NCBI GenBank assembly: GCA_947072665.1
Contig: CAMTIW010000003.1
Coordinates: 1 to 52,985 of the forward strand
Length of the DNA: 52,985 bases
Source: an uncultured Fusobacteriaceae bacterium
GTDB taxonomy: Bacteria; Fusobacteriota; Fusobacteriia; Fusobacteriales; Fusobacteriaceae
Direction: 5' to 3'
Shown: piece after piece, positions 1 to 7,481 of the stretch
Layout of the letters: each line of letters begins with the position of its first letter
Position numbering within the stretch: the first letter of the stretch is position 1
Translations under genes and position numbers: made by a program
The notes under the pieces: generated by a model
What the model was told of the DNA's origin: nothing
The model's database searches: none
The model's input: only the letters and a program-made list of their open reading frames with translations

Positions 1-30
1 CCCCATGCTTGGGGGCAGGGGGTTGGAAAT

Positions 31-50
31 AGGCTTTAGCCTTTTTTTAT
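31..50 (+). terminator. Short intrinsic terminator-like hairpin
   Basis: AGGCTTTAGCCT forms a 5-bp stem with a 2-nt loop and runs straight into a T-run. It would end a plus-strand transcript entering from left of the window. Upstream, CCCCATGCTTGGGG (1-14) is a second small GC-rich inverted repeat, unlike the AT-rich surroundings. Confidence 0.4.
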
Positions 51-228
51 TTTTTGTTAATTTAAGAGAAAAAAGGATTTATGATTCCCTTAATTTGACA
101 ATTAAAAAAAATAAGTTAGAATAAAAAAATGGATAAACTCAAACTAGTTAAATTTTACCCATTTTTATATAAAATTTTTATGTTAATTTTTTAGTGTTTA
201 CACAAAATTTGAAACAGCCTCTTTTCTC
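51..228. other. Intergenic stretch, no gene seen; possible IS end
   Basis: No reading frame with a ribosome binding site is visible. On the minus strand, positions 222-195 read as GAGGCTGTTTCAAATTTTGTG followed by TAAACA. From memory this resembles terminal inverted repeats of IS256-type elements. No transposase is present, so at most it is a solo end or a chance match. Confidence 0.25.
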
Positions 229-1200
229 TTATACTTTGTTTAATAATTCTTTAAAATACTCTTTTATATCAGAATCTAAAATGAATTCTTGACAGCTCTC
301 TTTCTCTCTGACTCCAGCACGTTCTCTTGCTTTTTTCCATGGGGCTTCTCTGAGTGTCATTTTTTCAAGTTCTCTTGCATTATATTTTCCATAGCCTTCG
401 GATATTTTTAGAACTAATTTTTCTAGATTACTATCATGTAATAACATATTTGTATTGTCTTCTGGAATATCTATATTTTTATAACCATACGACGAATACA
501 TCTCATAAACACTTCTAAATACTGGACCATGAACCCAAGCTTCAGGACTCTCTTCAAATATTTTATAATTCCATAATGTTAAGCAATAACTATAGATATA
601 GTTTAATAATTTTTGAAGTTTTAAATGTGAAATCATTTCACCCATTTTATCATAATTATATTTTTTTAATATACAATATGAAATTTGTACAGGAGTATAT
701 ATTCCATTCTTATTTATAGTATAATCTTCTTCTCTTAAATTAAGACTGAAGTGAGTCATTAATTCTACTTTATTACTTACTTTAGAAAAAAGTTCATTGA
801 AGGCTTGAGTAGAAATACTTTCTTTAAGTTTTTGAGAACTCCTAAGCATATTTAAAAAATATACTGGATTTTTTTCACAAACTTTTATTAAATTATTTTG
901 AGCCATCTCTTGTAATGAACCATTTTCATATCTGGTTATAGTCTTATCGCCTAATCCTAATATTCTGGAAAACTCTACTTGAGTAACTCCAAATTTTAAT
1001 CTTATTTCCTTAATTTTTTCAGGAAAAAGTAATCCATTTAATTTTCTATATTCATTAAATAATTTCAAATCATTTTCTTGCTCTAAATTTTCATCAAAAA
1101 TTTCTTCACCAGTAATTTCATCGATTATTATTTTCTCTAAAAAAGTTACAGAAATCCCTTTTACTTTATAACTATTTGGTTTCTCAATAATTTTTACCAT
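229..1200 (-). CDS. HTH-Panacea (SocA-like) antitoxin
   Basis: Predicted antitoxin of a type II toxin-antitoxin pair, 323 residues. A helix-turn-helix around residues 58-105 (GVTQVEFSRILGLGDKTITR) has the pattern of MqsA/YgiT-type antitoxin repressors. Residues about 165-310 match the Panacea/SocA (DUF4065) domain, with the typical LKLQKLLNYIYSYCL and EAWVHGPVFRSVYE motifs. The family binds and neutralises a partner toxin; the HTH presumably binds the palindrome at 1632-1651 to repress the operon. It starts 16 bp after the toxin stop, with GGAG seven bases before its ATG. Normal MqsA has an N-terminal zinc domain, which is missing here; a Panacea module sits on the other side of the HTH instead. 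The domain call is firm, the antitoxin role inferred from family and context. Confidence 0.8.
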   Translation of the reverse strand: MVKIIEKPNSYKVKGISVTFLEKIIIDEITGEEIFDENLEQENDLKLFNEYRKLNGLLFPEKIKEIRLKFGVTQVEFSRILGLGDKTITRYENGSLQEMAQNNLIKVCEKNPVYFLNMLRSSQKLKESISTQAFNELFSKVSNKVELMTHFSLNLREEDYTINKNGIYTPVQISYCILKKYNYDKMGEMISHLKLQKLLNYIYSYCLTLWNYKIFEESPEAWVHGPVFRSVYEMYSSYGYKNIDIPEDNTNMLLHDSNLEKLVLKISEGYGKYNARELEKMTLREAPWKKARERAGVREKESCQEFILDSDIKEYFKELLNKV

Positions 1201-1216
1201 TTTATTCTCCTTTTAA

Positions 1217-1606
1217 CTATTTGATCAATGGATATTCAGGTATATGATATGACCAAAGTACAACTTTTTTTTCATTTTCTTCTCTTATATCCAATTTTAA
1301 ATAAATTTCAATTTGAAAAATTATTATTTTAAATATCCAAAATATAAGATCTCTTTCAGGATTTTTATCTAATTCAGGGCCTTTTAAATAGTTTTCTATT
1401 TCTAATTTTTTGATAGTATCTAAAATTTCTAGCTTAAAATCATTATAAGTTATTCCCAGTTCTCTTCTTAATATTCTGAAAGTTTCCATATTTTTAGTTG
1501 TTGGTTGAAATTCTACTTTATTTTCATTTACTAATTTCTTTATTTTTTCTAATGTATTTAAAATAATTTTATTCAGGTAATCACTATCACAAATATTATT
1601 TTTCAA
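1217..1606 (-). CDS. MqsR-like mRNA interferase toxin
   Basis: Probable toxin of the pair, 129 residues. The C-terminal half fits MqsR-type toxins: a helix reading IKKLVNENKV, then LGIT, and the end pattern DLIFWIFKI...IYLKLDI...KKVVLWSYH, which parallels IYIKLKI...VVVISFHE in that family of RelE-fold ribonucleases. A longer frame opens at a TTG at 1684, but that TTG is the -35 box of the promoter, and the operator palindrome would lie inside the coding region. The TTG at 1604-1606 sits 9 nt after a perfect GGGAGG and is the better start. The toxin-first order with an overlapping operator is typical of mqsRA-like operons. The assignment rests on pattern recognition; similarity is weak. Confidence 0.6.
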   Translation of the reverse strand: MKNNICDSDYLNKIILNTLEKIKKLVNENKVEFQPTTKNMETFRILRRELGITYNDFKLEILDTIKKLEIENYLKGPELDKNPERDLIFWIFKIIIFQIEIYLKLDIREENEKKVVLWSYHIPEYPLIK

Positions 1607-1631
1607 AATAAAAGACCTCCCAACGCATAAA

Positions 1632-1684
1632 AAAGTATCATATGATACTTTAACTATCTTAACATTTTTTTTAAAACATGTCAA
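1632..1684 (-). promoter_or_regulatory. Toxin-antitoxin promoter and operator palindrome
   Basis: On the minus strand TTGACA (1684-1679), a 17-nt spacer and TAAGAT (1661-1656) form a near-consensus sigma-70 promoter. Directly downstream, over the expected start of transcription, lies the perfect 20-bp palindrome AAAGTATCATATGATACTTT (1632-1651). Its position suits an autoregulatory operator for the HTH antitoxin. Confidence 0.75.
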
Positions 1685-1801
1685 TTGATATTGATTTTAG
1701 ATTTATAAAGATTGGTTTTTAATTTTTTGATTATTTATAATATTAATCACTATACTCTATTCAAACTCTAAAATCTATAAATAATAACTGAAAAAATAGA
1801 A

Positions 1802-1966
1802 ATACTTAAAATGATGAGAACTGAAATTAATAAGTATATTTATGAGATGACGAATTATTTTCAAGATTATATAGGGAATATTTTTTCAGAGAGTATTAAG
1901 AATATAAAGTATGTGAAATATTTAAAGATTATAAAAAAATTAATAAAAAAAATTAATAAAATATGA
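1802..1966 (+). pseudogene. Decayed N-terminal fragment of ABC-2 permease
   Basis: Translated from 1802 this reads ILKMMRTEINKYIYEMTNY and then FQDYIGNIF. It aligns without gaps to the start of the intact permease at 4581 (MLKVMRAEINKYIHEMMNY, PDYIGNIF). I count about 76 of 85 identical bases between 1802-1886 and the minus strand of 4581-4497. The original ATG has become ATA (an in-frame ATG remains at 1811), similarity stops after about 28 codons, and a TGA closes the frame at 1966. The two copies are inverted relative to each other and flank clcA, so this is a remnant of a duplicated or rearranged export locus. Confidence 0.8.
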
Positions 1967-2063
1967 TACAATAAGTATATATTAAAAATAAAAAATTAAG
2001 AATAATTTTTGTAGTTATTAAGATATTTATAGCTATTTTTTTTTTTTGGAGGGGTTAATTTTT

Positions 2064-3650
2064 ATGAATCGCAATTTAGGCTCAGAGGGTAATATTAAAT
2101 TTTTACAAAAAGAAAATAGTAGTCTGTATTTTCTTTGTTTACTAATTGGACTTGCCACAGGGCTCACGGTCTCACTCTACAGGTATGGCTTACAATATGC
2201 TGAACATTTGAGAAATATATTTTTTTCTCATAATGAACTGAAAAATCCGCAATTTTTATTAAAACTTTGGTTAGTTTTTATAACTATTGGACTGATTACA
2301 GATTTTTTAGCTAAAAAATTCCCAACAACGTCTGGAAGTGGAATTCCCCAAGTAAAAGCTATTATTCTTAAGAGATTAAAATATAATTCTTGGTTTAAAG
2401 AATTTTTAGCAAAATTTACAGGTGGATTATTTGGAATAGGAGCAGGATTATCTTTAGGAAGAGAAGGTCCTTCTGTACAATTAGGTTCTTATATTGCTTA
2501 TGGTATGAGTAATTTTTTCAAAAAAAATGAAATAGAAAAAAAATATTTGATAACAAGTGGTGCTAGTGCAGGTCTTTCAGGAGCTTTTGGAGCACCTCTA
2601 GCTGGAGTTATATTTAGTTTAGAAGAGTTACATAAACATTTTTCTTCGAAATTATTAATATGTACTTTAATTGCAAGTATAGCTTCTGATTTTGTAAGTA
2701 GAAGAATTTTTGGTGTTTCTACTGCTTTTGACTTTACGGTAACCTATCCAGATACAATAGGTCCTTATTCACAATTTATATTATTTATTATATTTGGTAT
2801 AATAATAGCTCTTTGTGGAAAGTTATTTACGGTAGTTCTTATAAATACTCAAAATATGTATAAAAAATGTATTCTACCTAGATGGGTTAAAGTTTGTTCT
2901 GTTATGACTCTTTCTTTTGCTCTATGCTTTGCTCTTCCAGAAGTAACTGGTGGAGGACATGAGCTTGTAGAGGGACTTGCTAAGGTACATTCTACAATTA
3001 TATTTTTAATAATTTTATTTGTAGTAAAGCTTCTCTTTACTGCACTTTCATATTCTACAAGCTTTCCAGGAGGAATATTTCTTCCAATGTTAGTACTAGG
3101 AGCGATATTAGGGAAAATATATGCACTTTTTTTGATAAATATACTAGGTGTAGGGTCAGACTTTATACCTCACTATATGGTTTTGGGAATGGCAGCATAT
3201 TTTGTAGCTGTTGTTAGAGCACCTATAACAGGTATTATATTAATTTTGGAAATGACAGGAAGCTTTGAACATCTTTTAGCGTTAGCAACTGTTTCATTAG
3301 TTGCCTACTATATTACTGAAATATTAAAATTAGAACCTATTTATGATATTCTGTATAAAAGAATGGAAAAAGATGGAAAAATAGAAATAGATGAAGATAT
3401 AACTAAAAAAACAGTAGTTTTAATTCCTGTTATTTCTGAATCTTATTTAGATAATAAAAAAATATCTGAAGTTTCTTGGCCTTTAGAGACTCTTGTAGTA
3501 GGAATTCAAAATGATGGAGTTGAAAAAATACCCAACGGTTCTACAGTAATTACAGCTGGGGATAAATTAGTTATATTAATGAGTGAAAATAAAGCTAGAT
3601 TACTAACAGAAACTCTTAATGAAATGGGAACAGAAAATCATATAGTATAA
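2064..3650 (+). CDS. clcA: ClC-family Cl-/H+ antiporter with TrkA-C domain
   Basis: Inner-membrane chloride/proton exchanger, 528 residues. All signature ClC motifs are present: GSGIP near residues 91-95, GREGP near 132-136 with the gating glutamate, and GGIFLP in the second half. The SLEEL segment (about 185-189) has acidic residues where exchangers carry their proton-pathway glutamate, so an antiporter is more likely than a channel. The last 80 or so residues form a cytosolic RCK_C/TrkA-C regulatory domain (VVGIQNDGVEKIPNGSTVITAGDKLVIL). A frame opens at a TTG at 2046, but the ATG at 2064 follows GGAGGGG and is preferred. A single gene ending at the palindromic terminator 3664-3713; a role in acid resistance or chloride balance is inferred. 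Confidence 0.95.
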   Translation: MNRNLGSEGNIKFLQKENSSLYFLCLLIGLATGLTVSLYRYGLQYAEHLRNIFFSHNELKNPQFLLKLWLVFITIGLITDFLAKKFPTTSGSGIPQVKAIILKRLKYNSWFKEFLAKFTGGLFGIGAGLSLGREGPSVQLGSYIAYGMSNFFKKNEIEKKYLITSGASAGLSGAFGAPLAGVIFSLEELHKHFSSKLLICTLIASIASDFVSRRIFGVSTAFDFTVTYPDTIGPYSQFILFIIFGIIIALCGKLFTVVLINTQNMYKKCILPRWVKVCSVMTLSFALCFALPEVTGGGHELVEGLAKVHSTIIFLIILFVVKLLFTALSYSTSFPGGIFLPMLVLGAILGKIYALFLINILGVGSDFIPHYMVLGMAAYFVAVVRAPITGIILILEMTGSFEHLLALATVSLVAYYITEILKLEPIYDILYKRMEKDGKIEIDEDITKKTVVLIPVISESYLDNKKISEVSWPLETLVVGIQNDGVEKIPNGSTVITAGDKLVILMSENKARLLTETLNEMGTENHIV

Positions 3651-3663
3651 CTGAATTAGGTGA

Positions 3664-3713
3664 AAACAAAAAAGTAACTACTATCTTATAAGATAGTAGT
3701 TACTTTTTTGTTT
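3664..3713. terminator. Bidirectional terminator, 50-bp perfect palindrome
   Basis: The arm AAGTAACTACTATCTTA is followed by its exact complement, flanked by A- and T-runs on both sides, so it works in both directions. It ends clcA on the plus strand and the ABC/peptide operon on the minus strand. Confidence 0.92.
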
Positions 3714-3721
3714 AAAGTTTA

Positions 3722-3790
3722 TTATCTTTGTTTTTTAGAGCAGTGTTCTGTTTGCATAAATGATTTAGTAGGGATTTTTATAATTTTCAT
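3722..3790 (-). CDS. Unannotated 22-residue peptide, possible RiPP precursor
   Basis: This 22-codon frame starts 20 nt after the permease stop and has an ideal AGGAGG eight bases before its ATG. The peptide begins MKIIKIPTKSFMQTEHC and ends with a short SKKQR tail. It has one cysteine and is basic overall. It is the last gene before the terminator, on the same strand as an ABC exporter and a SPASM-domain remnant, which fits a peptide substrate of that locus. The M-K-x-I-x-x-P-x-K-x-F...C pattern recalls leaders of small Cys-containing clostridial peptides (Clo7bot type), but that is from memory and unverified. It could be a truncated precursor with its core lost. Confidence 0.5.
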   Translation of the reverse strand: MKIIKIPTKSFMQTEHCSKKQR

Positions 3791-3810
3791 TATCTTAACC
3801 TCCTTTTAAT

Positions 3811-4581
3811 TTAATATTTAGAATTTAGTCCATGTATAAAAGATTTCTTTTTAAAATATTTAAAAAAGAGGATTCCTAGAAAAAAATATGTCATACATAG
3901 GATTGAAAAATTAATTACATGATTTAAGTTGATTTTTTTCTTCAAAATAATTTGAGTTATTATATCTACTGTATAAGAAAGAGGCGTTATTTTAGATAGA
4001 TATTTAAACAAATTATTGAAAGAATCAACAGGAACGATTATACCAGATATAAACAATAAAAAATATTCAATAATTGAAGTAAAAGATGCTGTTTTAGTAT
4101 ATATAATGGTAAAAGATGCTAAAAAATAAGCAATTCCTATAAAGCTGATTAAACTCATTATATAAACATATACTAATAACAATAGATTAATATTTAACGT
4201 TATATTAATTTTAAAGAAAATAAAAAATATACAATAAATAATTGCTATTATGAGTAAACTAATAAGATTCCAACATATTGTTCTAATCAGTAAAATTTTT
4301 TCTATGGAAACAGGTCTTAATAATAATTGTTCAAATGTTCCTACTTGCTTCTCTTGAGAAATACTAATTGACATTTGTGATATTGAATTTGATAGAAAAA
4401 ACCAAAATATAAAACCTACAACTAAAGTTATTCCTTCCTCGCTATTTAAATCAAAATTAATTTTAGAAAAAAAAAGAAAAAAGAAAAACAGAGTTAAAAA
4501 AATATTGCCTATATAATCTGGATAATAATTCATCATTTCATGAATATACTTATTAATTTCAGCTCTCATCACTTTAAGCAT
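3811..4581 (-). CDS. ABC-2 type exporter permease
   Basis: Membrane subunit of an ABC exporter, 256 residues with about six hydrophobic segments starting near residue 22. Its organisation (cytosolic N-terminus EINKYIHEMMNYYPDYIGN, then QEKQVGTFEQLLLRPVS after the second helix) is that of ABC-2/DrrB/NodJ-like permeases. The ATG follows AAGGAGGAAAAATAAAA and overlaps the end of the ATPase gene region by spacing alone (2 bp gap), so the two are co-translated. The substrate is unknown; a neighbouring SPASM remnant and the small peptide gene suggest peptide export. Confidence 0.85.
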   Translation of the reverse strand: MLKVMRAEINKYIHEMMNYYPDYIGNIFLTLFFFFLFFSKINFDLNSEEGITLVVGFIFWFFLSNSISQMSISISQEKQVGTFEQLLLRPVSIEKILLIRTICWNLISLLIIAIIYCIFFIFFKINITLNINLLLLVYVYIMSLISFIGIAYFLASFTIIYTKTASFTSIIEYFLLFISGIIVPVDSFNNLFKYLSKITPLSYTVDIITQIILKKKINLNHVINFSILCMTYFFLGILFFKYFKKKSFIHGLNSKY

Positions 4582-4583
4582 TT

Positions 4584-5432
4584 TTATTTTTCCTCCTTAT
4601 ATATTTCTAAAAATACTTCTTCAAGAGTTTTATTTCTTTTGTTAATAAATTCTATTTTTTCACCATTACTAAGTAAATATAATATTAATTCGTTTACATA
4701 ATTACCATTTACAATATTTAAATCGCATCTATTTTTTAAAGAAATTTTTATAAGAGATTCATTTAAAGTAGAGATTATTCTTTTGTTTTTCGATGTTATT
4801 AATTCACCTTTTTTTAAAAAAAATATTTCATCTGCTATTTTATCCACAATTTCTAATTGGTGAGTTGTTAAGATAATAGTTGTACCGTTATTTTTTACTT
4901 CTAATAAACATTTTATTAGCTTATTTTTAGTTACAACATCTAAACCTAATGTTGGTTCATCTAAAAATAGAATTTTGGGATTGTTTAATAATGCAATTAT
5001 TATTGCTACTTTTTGTTGCATACCTCTTGAAAAAGTGTCTACTTTATTATCAGCAACCTCTATTAAATCGAATAATTTTAATAATTTATTACCTCTTTTT
5101 TTTATTTGAATTTCTGACATTCCTGACAGTCTCCCAAAATACTTTAAATTTTCCCATGCAGATAAATAAGAGTATATATTTCTATTTCCTTCTAAAACAG
5201 CACCTATTAAATTTAAATATTTATTTTTTATTTTCTCTATATTTTGTTCTTCATAGGAAATAAATCCCTTAGTTGGAATAAGTAGTCCCAACATTATTTT
5301 AATAAGGGTTGTTTTTCCTGCTCCATTATTTCCTAATATAGCAATTGATGTTCCTTCTGAAATAGATATATTTATATTTTTGAGAACTGTTTTTGTTTTA
5401 AATGTTTTTGTTATAGTATTTACTTTTAACAT
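4584..5432 (-). CDS. ABC exporter ATP-binding subunit
   Basis: Cytosolic ATPase partner of the permease at 3811-4581, 282 residues. Walker A is GNNGAGKTT near residue 35, the ABC signature is FSRGMQQKV, and Walker B with its catalytic glutamate is ILFLDEPTLGLD, followed by the H-loop in TTHQ. The last 70 residues form the usual accessory tail of DrrA/CcmA-type exporters. The ATG overlaps the last codons of the SPASM fragment (5426-5602), so the ancestral operon ran maturase, ATPase, permease, peptide. The system looks intact even though its maturase is not. Confidence 0.93.
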   Translation of the reverse strand: MLKVNTITKTFKTKTVLKNINISISEGTSIAILGNNGAGKTTLIKIMLGLLIPTKGFISYEEQNIEKIKNKYLNLIGAVLEGNRNIYSYLSAWENLKYFGRLSGMSEIQIKKRGNKLLKLFDLIEVADNKVDTFSRGMQQKVAIIIALLNNPKILFLDEPTLGLDVVTKNKLIKCLLEVKNNGTTIILTTHQLEIVDKIADEIFFLKKGELITSKNKRIISTLNESLIKISLKNRCDLNIVNGNYVNELILYLLSNGEKIEFINKRNKTLEEVFLEIYKEEK

Positions 5433-5602
5433 AATAATTTCTCCCTTTTTATTAATTCTACTAAAAGAGGTAATTCATATTTAAAAAAACCATTTTTCAT
5501 ACATCGTTTATTTTCCAAATGACAACCACCATTACATATTGGAAGTATTTCACAATCAATGCATTTTTTCGTTAAATAATCTTTTTCAATAATTTGGCTC
5601 AT
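5426..5602 (-). pseudogene. SPASM-domain stump of a radical-SAM peptide maturase
   Basis: A 58-codon frame reading CIDCEILPICNGGC then HLENKRC, the CxxCx5CxxxC...C cluster motif of SPASM domains at the C-terminus of radical-SAM peptide-modifying enzymes. A full maturase is 400 or more residues and has a CxxxCxxC radical-SAM core; none of that is present. Reading upstream in frame, a TGA lies nine bases before the ATG and a short open stretch (MCYSIYLKR) precedes it, so the body of the enzyme appears deleted. The end overlaps the ATPase start by a few bases. If translated, it could only bind one auxiliary Fe-S cluster. Confidence 0.75.
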
Positions 5603-5656
5603 ATTTTTTCATCTTTTTAAATATATAGAATAGCACATTAAAAATTTCTAAACAAT

Positions 5657-5735
5657 AAGTATTTTTTTAGTACGTTAAATACTTAATTTTGTACTTTGTA
5701 TTCTTATTGTAACCTTATTTTTATGAAAATGTCAA
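5657..5735 (-). promoter_or_regulatory. Promoter of the SPASM-stump/ABC operon with inverted repeat
   Basis: On the minus strand TTGACA (5735-5730), 18 nt, then TACAAT (5711-5706) form a good promoter. Downstream, AAGTATTT (5657-5664) and AAATACTT (5677-5684) are an 8-bp inverted repeat in the 5' leader, a candidate operator. This shows that the promoter survived the loss of most of the maturase gene. Confidence 0.5.
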
Positions 5736-5893
5736 TTTAAAAATTATAATATAATGGCAAATGTTTGTAGAAATATATATATTTAATTGTGTGGAGTATC
5801 AATTTTTTAAAATTAATAATTTGAAATAAATATGATATAATTATTATAATAGATTATAGTAGAGTAAAATTAAGTATTAATTAAGGGAGGAAA

Positions 5894-6436
5894 ATGAAGT
5901 TTTATTTAGAATTTTTTATGATATTTTTCAAGATTGGTATGTTTACCATTGGTGGTGGATATGCAATGGTTCCTTTAATTAAAGAACAAATTGTAGATAA
6001 AAAAAGATGGATGGAAGAACTTGAATTTATAGATGTGTTAGGAGTGGCTCAGAGTTGTCCTGGAGCTTTGGTTGTCAATGTGGCTATATTTGTAGGTATG
6101 AAGTTGAGGAAACGTATTGGAATAACTGTAGCTGTTTTAGGAGTAGTGCTACCATCAGTTATTATTATATTGATAATAGCTATTTTTTTTAAAGACTTGG
6201 AAAATAATTCCTTATTTATTTCAATATTTAAAGGAATAAAACCTGCAATAGTTGCACTTATTCTAGCACCAGCTATTGGGATGGGAAAATCTGTGAAATT
6301 AAGTTCAAAAAAATGGATAGTTTCTATAGCTGTAGGTCTTATTGTTGCATTTACAAAAATATCACCGATTATATTTATAGTGGCAAGTATGATATTGGGA
6401 AATATTATATATAGAGAAAAGGAGAGAAAGGTATGA
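5894..6436 (+). CDS. CHR-family (chromate transporter-like) half-protein 1
   Basis: A 180-residue membrane protein with the CHR signature FFKIGMFTIGGGYAMVPLI at its N-terminus and AQSCPGALVVNVAIFVG further on. Full-length ChrA is a tandem duplication of this domain; here, as in many Firmicutes and Fusobacteria, two short proteins replace it. The ATG follows GGGAGG. It overlaps the next gene by the ATGA motif, so the pair is co-translated and probably forms a heterodimer. Chromate efflux is the named activity of the family, but the physiological substrate is unproven for short CHR pairs. Confidence 0.9.
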   Translation: MKFYLEFFMIFFKIGMFTIGGGYAMVPLIKEQIVDKKRWMEELEFIDVLGVAQSCPGALVVNVAIFVGMKLRKRIGITVAVLGVVLPSVIIILIIAIFFKDLENNSLFISIFKGIKPAIVALILAPAIGMGKSVKLSSKKWIVSIAVGLIVAFTKISPIIFIVASMILGNIIYREKERKV

Positions 6437-6957
6437 TTTATTGGGAACTATTTATAACATTTTTTAAAATAGGATTATTTAGTTTTGGCGGTGGATATGC
6501 CATGCTTTCTATGATAGAGCAAGAGATTGTTAGAAATCATAGTTGGATAACAATAAGTCAATTTACAGATATAATAGCTATATCTCAAATAACACCAGGA
6601 CCCATAGCTATAAATTCAGCAACCTATATAGGTTATACAGCAACTAACTCAATTTTAGGTTCTATTTGCTCAACTTTTGGAGTGATACTACCTTCTGTTA
6701 TAGTAATGAGTATTTTAATTCATTTTATAAAAATATTTAAAAAATCCAAATATGTAGAAAGAGCTTTTATGGGACTTAGACCTGCAGTTATAGGATTAAT
6801 ATTAGGAGCAGGATTTGCACTTATGAGACCTGCTATATTTATTGATTATTTTAGTTATATAATTTTTTTTATGGCATTAGTTGCTATTTTAAAGTATAAG
6901 ATTGGAGTTATAAAAATTATAGTTGCTTCTGCAATTTTAGGACTTTTATTATACTAA
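6433..6957 (+). CDS. CHR-family (chromate transporter-like) half-protein 2
   Basis: A 174-residue partner of the preceding gene, with a 4-bp ATGA overlap. It has the same layout: FFKIGLFSFGGGYAMLSMI near residues 9-27 and the second CHR motif AISQITPGPIAINSATYIGY near 50. About five or six membrane segments. The two proteins share the family motifs but are clearly diverged, as expected if they take opposite orientations in the membrane. No terminator is obvious after it; a TATAAT lies at 6993-6998 before the next gene. Confidence 0.9.
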   Translation: MIYWELFITFFKIGLFSFGGGYAMLSMIEQEIVRNHSWITISQFTDIIAISQITPGPIAINSATYIGYTATNSILGSICSTFGVILPSVIVMSILIHFIKIFKKSKYVERAFMGLRPAVIGLILGAGFALMRPAIFIDYFSYIIFFMALVAILKYKIGVIKIIVASAILGLLLY

Positions 6958-7036
6958 AATTAAAAATACTGTATGTTTTCTTGTATATGTTGTATAATAG
7001 TAAAGTTAAAGATAAAAAAGATAATAGGAGATAAAT

Positions 7037-7450
7037 ATGAATGTAATTAGTAAAGATAAAGAAAAAGGTAAAGCTTATGGAACAATGAAAAAAATTAAGA
7101 AAAAGAAAAGATTAACTGAAAAAAAAGAATTAGCTATAAGAGTTGAGCATAAAAGAGTTAATGCTGAGGGAAGAAAAGCTAGAAATGAAAGAAATGAAGA
7201 ACTTGAAAAAGTATCAGATGTTAAAATATTAGATTTTATAAAAAAAATGCTAATAGTTGAAGTTGAAGGTAAGCAAGAAAAAAGAGCACTTTTATATGAT
7301 AAAAGAAGAATTACTAAAGAAAATTTTACAGAAAAATTTGGAACTTTTGAAATACAATTATATGGGGAAAATTGGAAAGTTTCAAAGTTAAAAAATTATA
7401 AAGAGTTATTATCAGATTTACTTTGGAAAGTTGAAGATATATTTAATTAA
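7037..7450 (+). CDS. Lysine-rich hypothetical protein
   Basis: I do not recognise this 137-residue protein. The first 50 residues are extremely basic (KKIKKKKRLTEKKELAIRVEHKR), probably helical, and suggest nucleic-acid or ribosome binding. The rest (ILDFIKKMLIVEVEGKQ... to the end) looks like a small alpha/beta domain with mixed charge. No signal peptide or membrane segment. AGGAG precedes the ATG by seven bases, so it is a real gene. It stands between the CHR pair and the LysO pair, neither of which suggests a job for it. Confidence 0.7.
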   Translation: MNVISKDKEKGKAYGTMKKIKKKKRLTEKKELAIRVEHKRVNAEGRKARNERNEELEKVSDVKILDFIKKMLIVEVEGKQEKRALLYDKRRITKENFTEKFGTFEIQLYGENWKVSKLKNYKELLSDLLWKVEDIFN

Positions 7451-7481
7451 AAATTAAATTAATAAAAGGGGAGTGGGGGAA

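Noticed and set aside
5835-5849. PerR-box-like sequence ATATAATTATTATAA before the CHR genes
   Set aside because: It matches the consensus at 14 of 15 positions by eye, but in such AT-rich DNA it is equally explained by -10 promoter sequence, and the CHR genes are not a typical PerR target.
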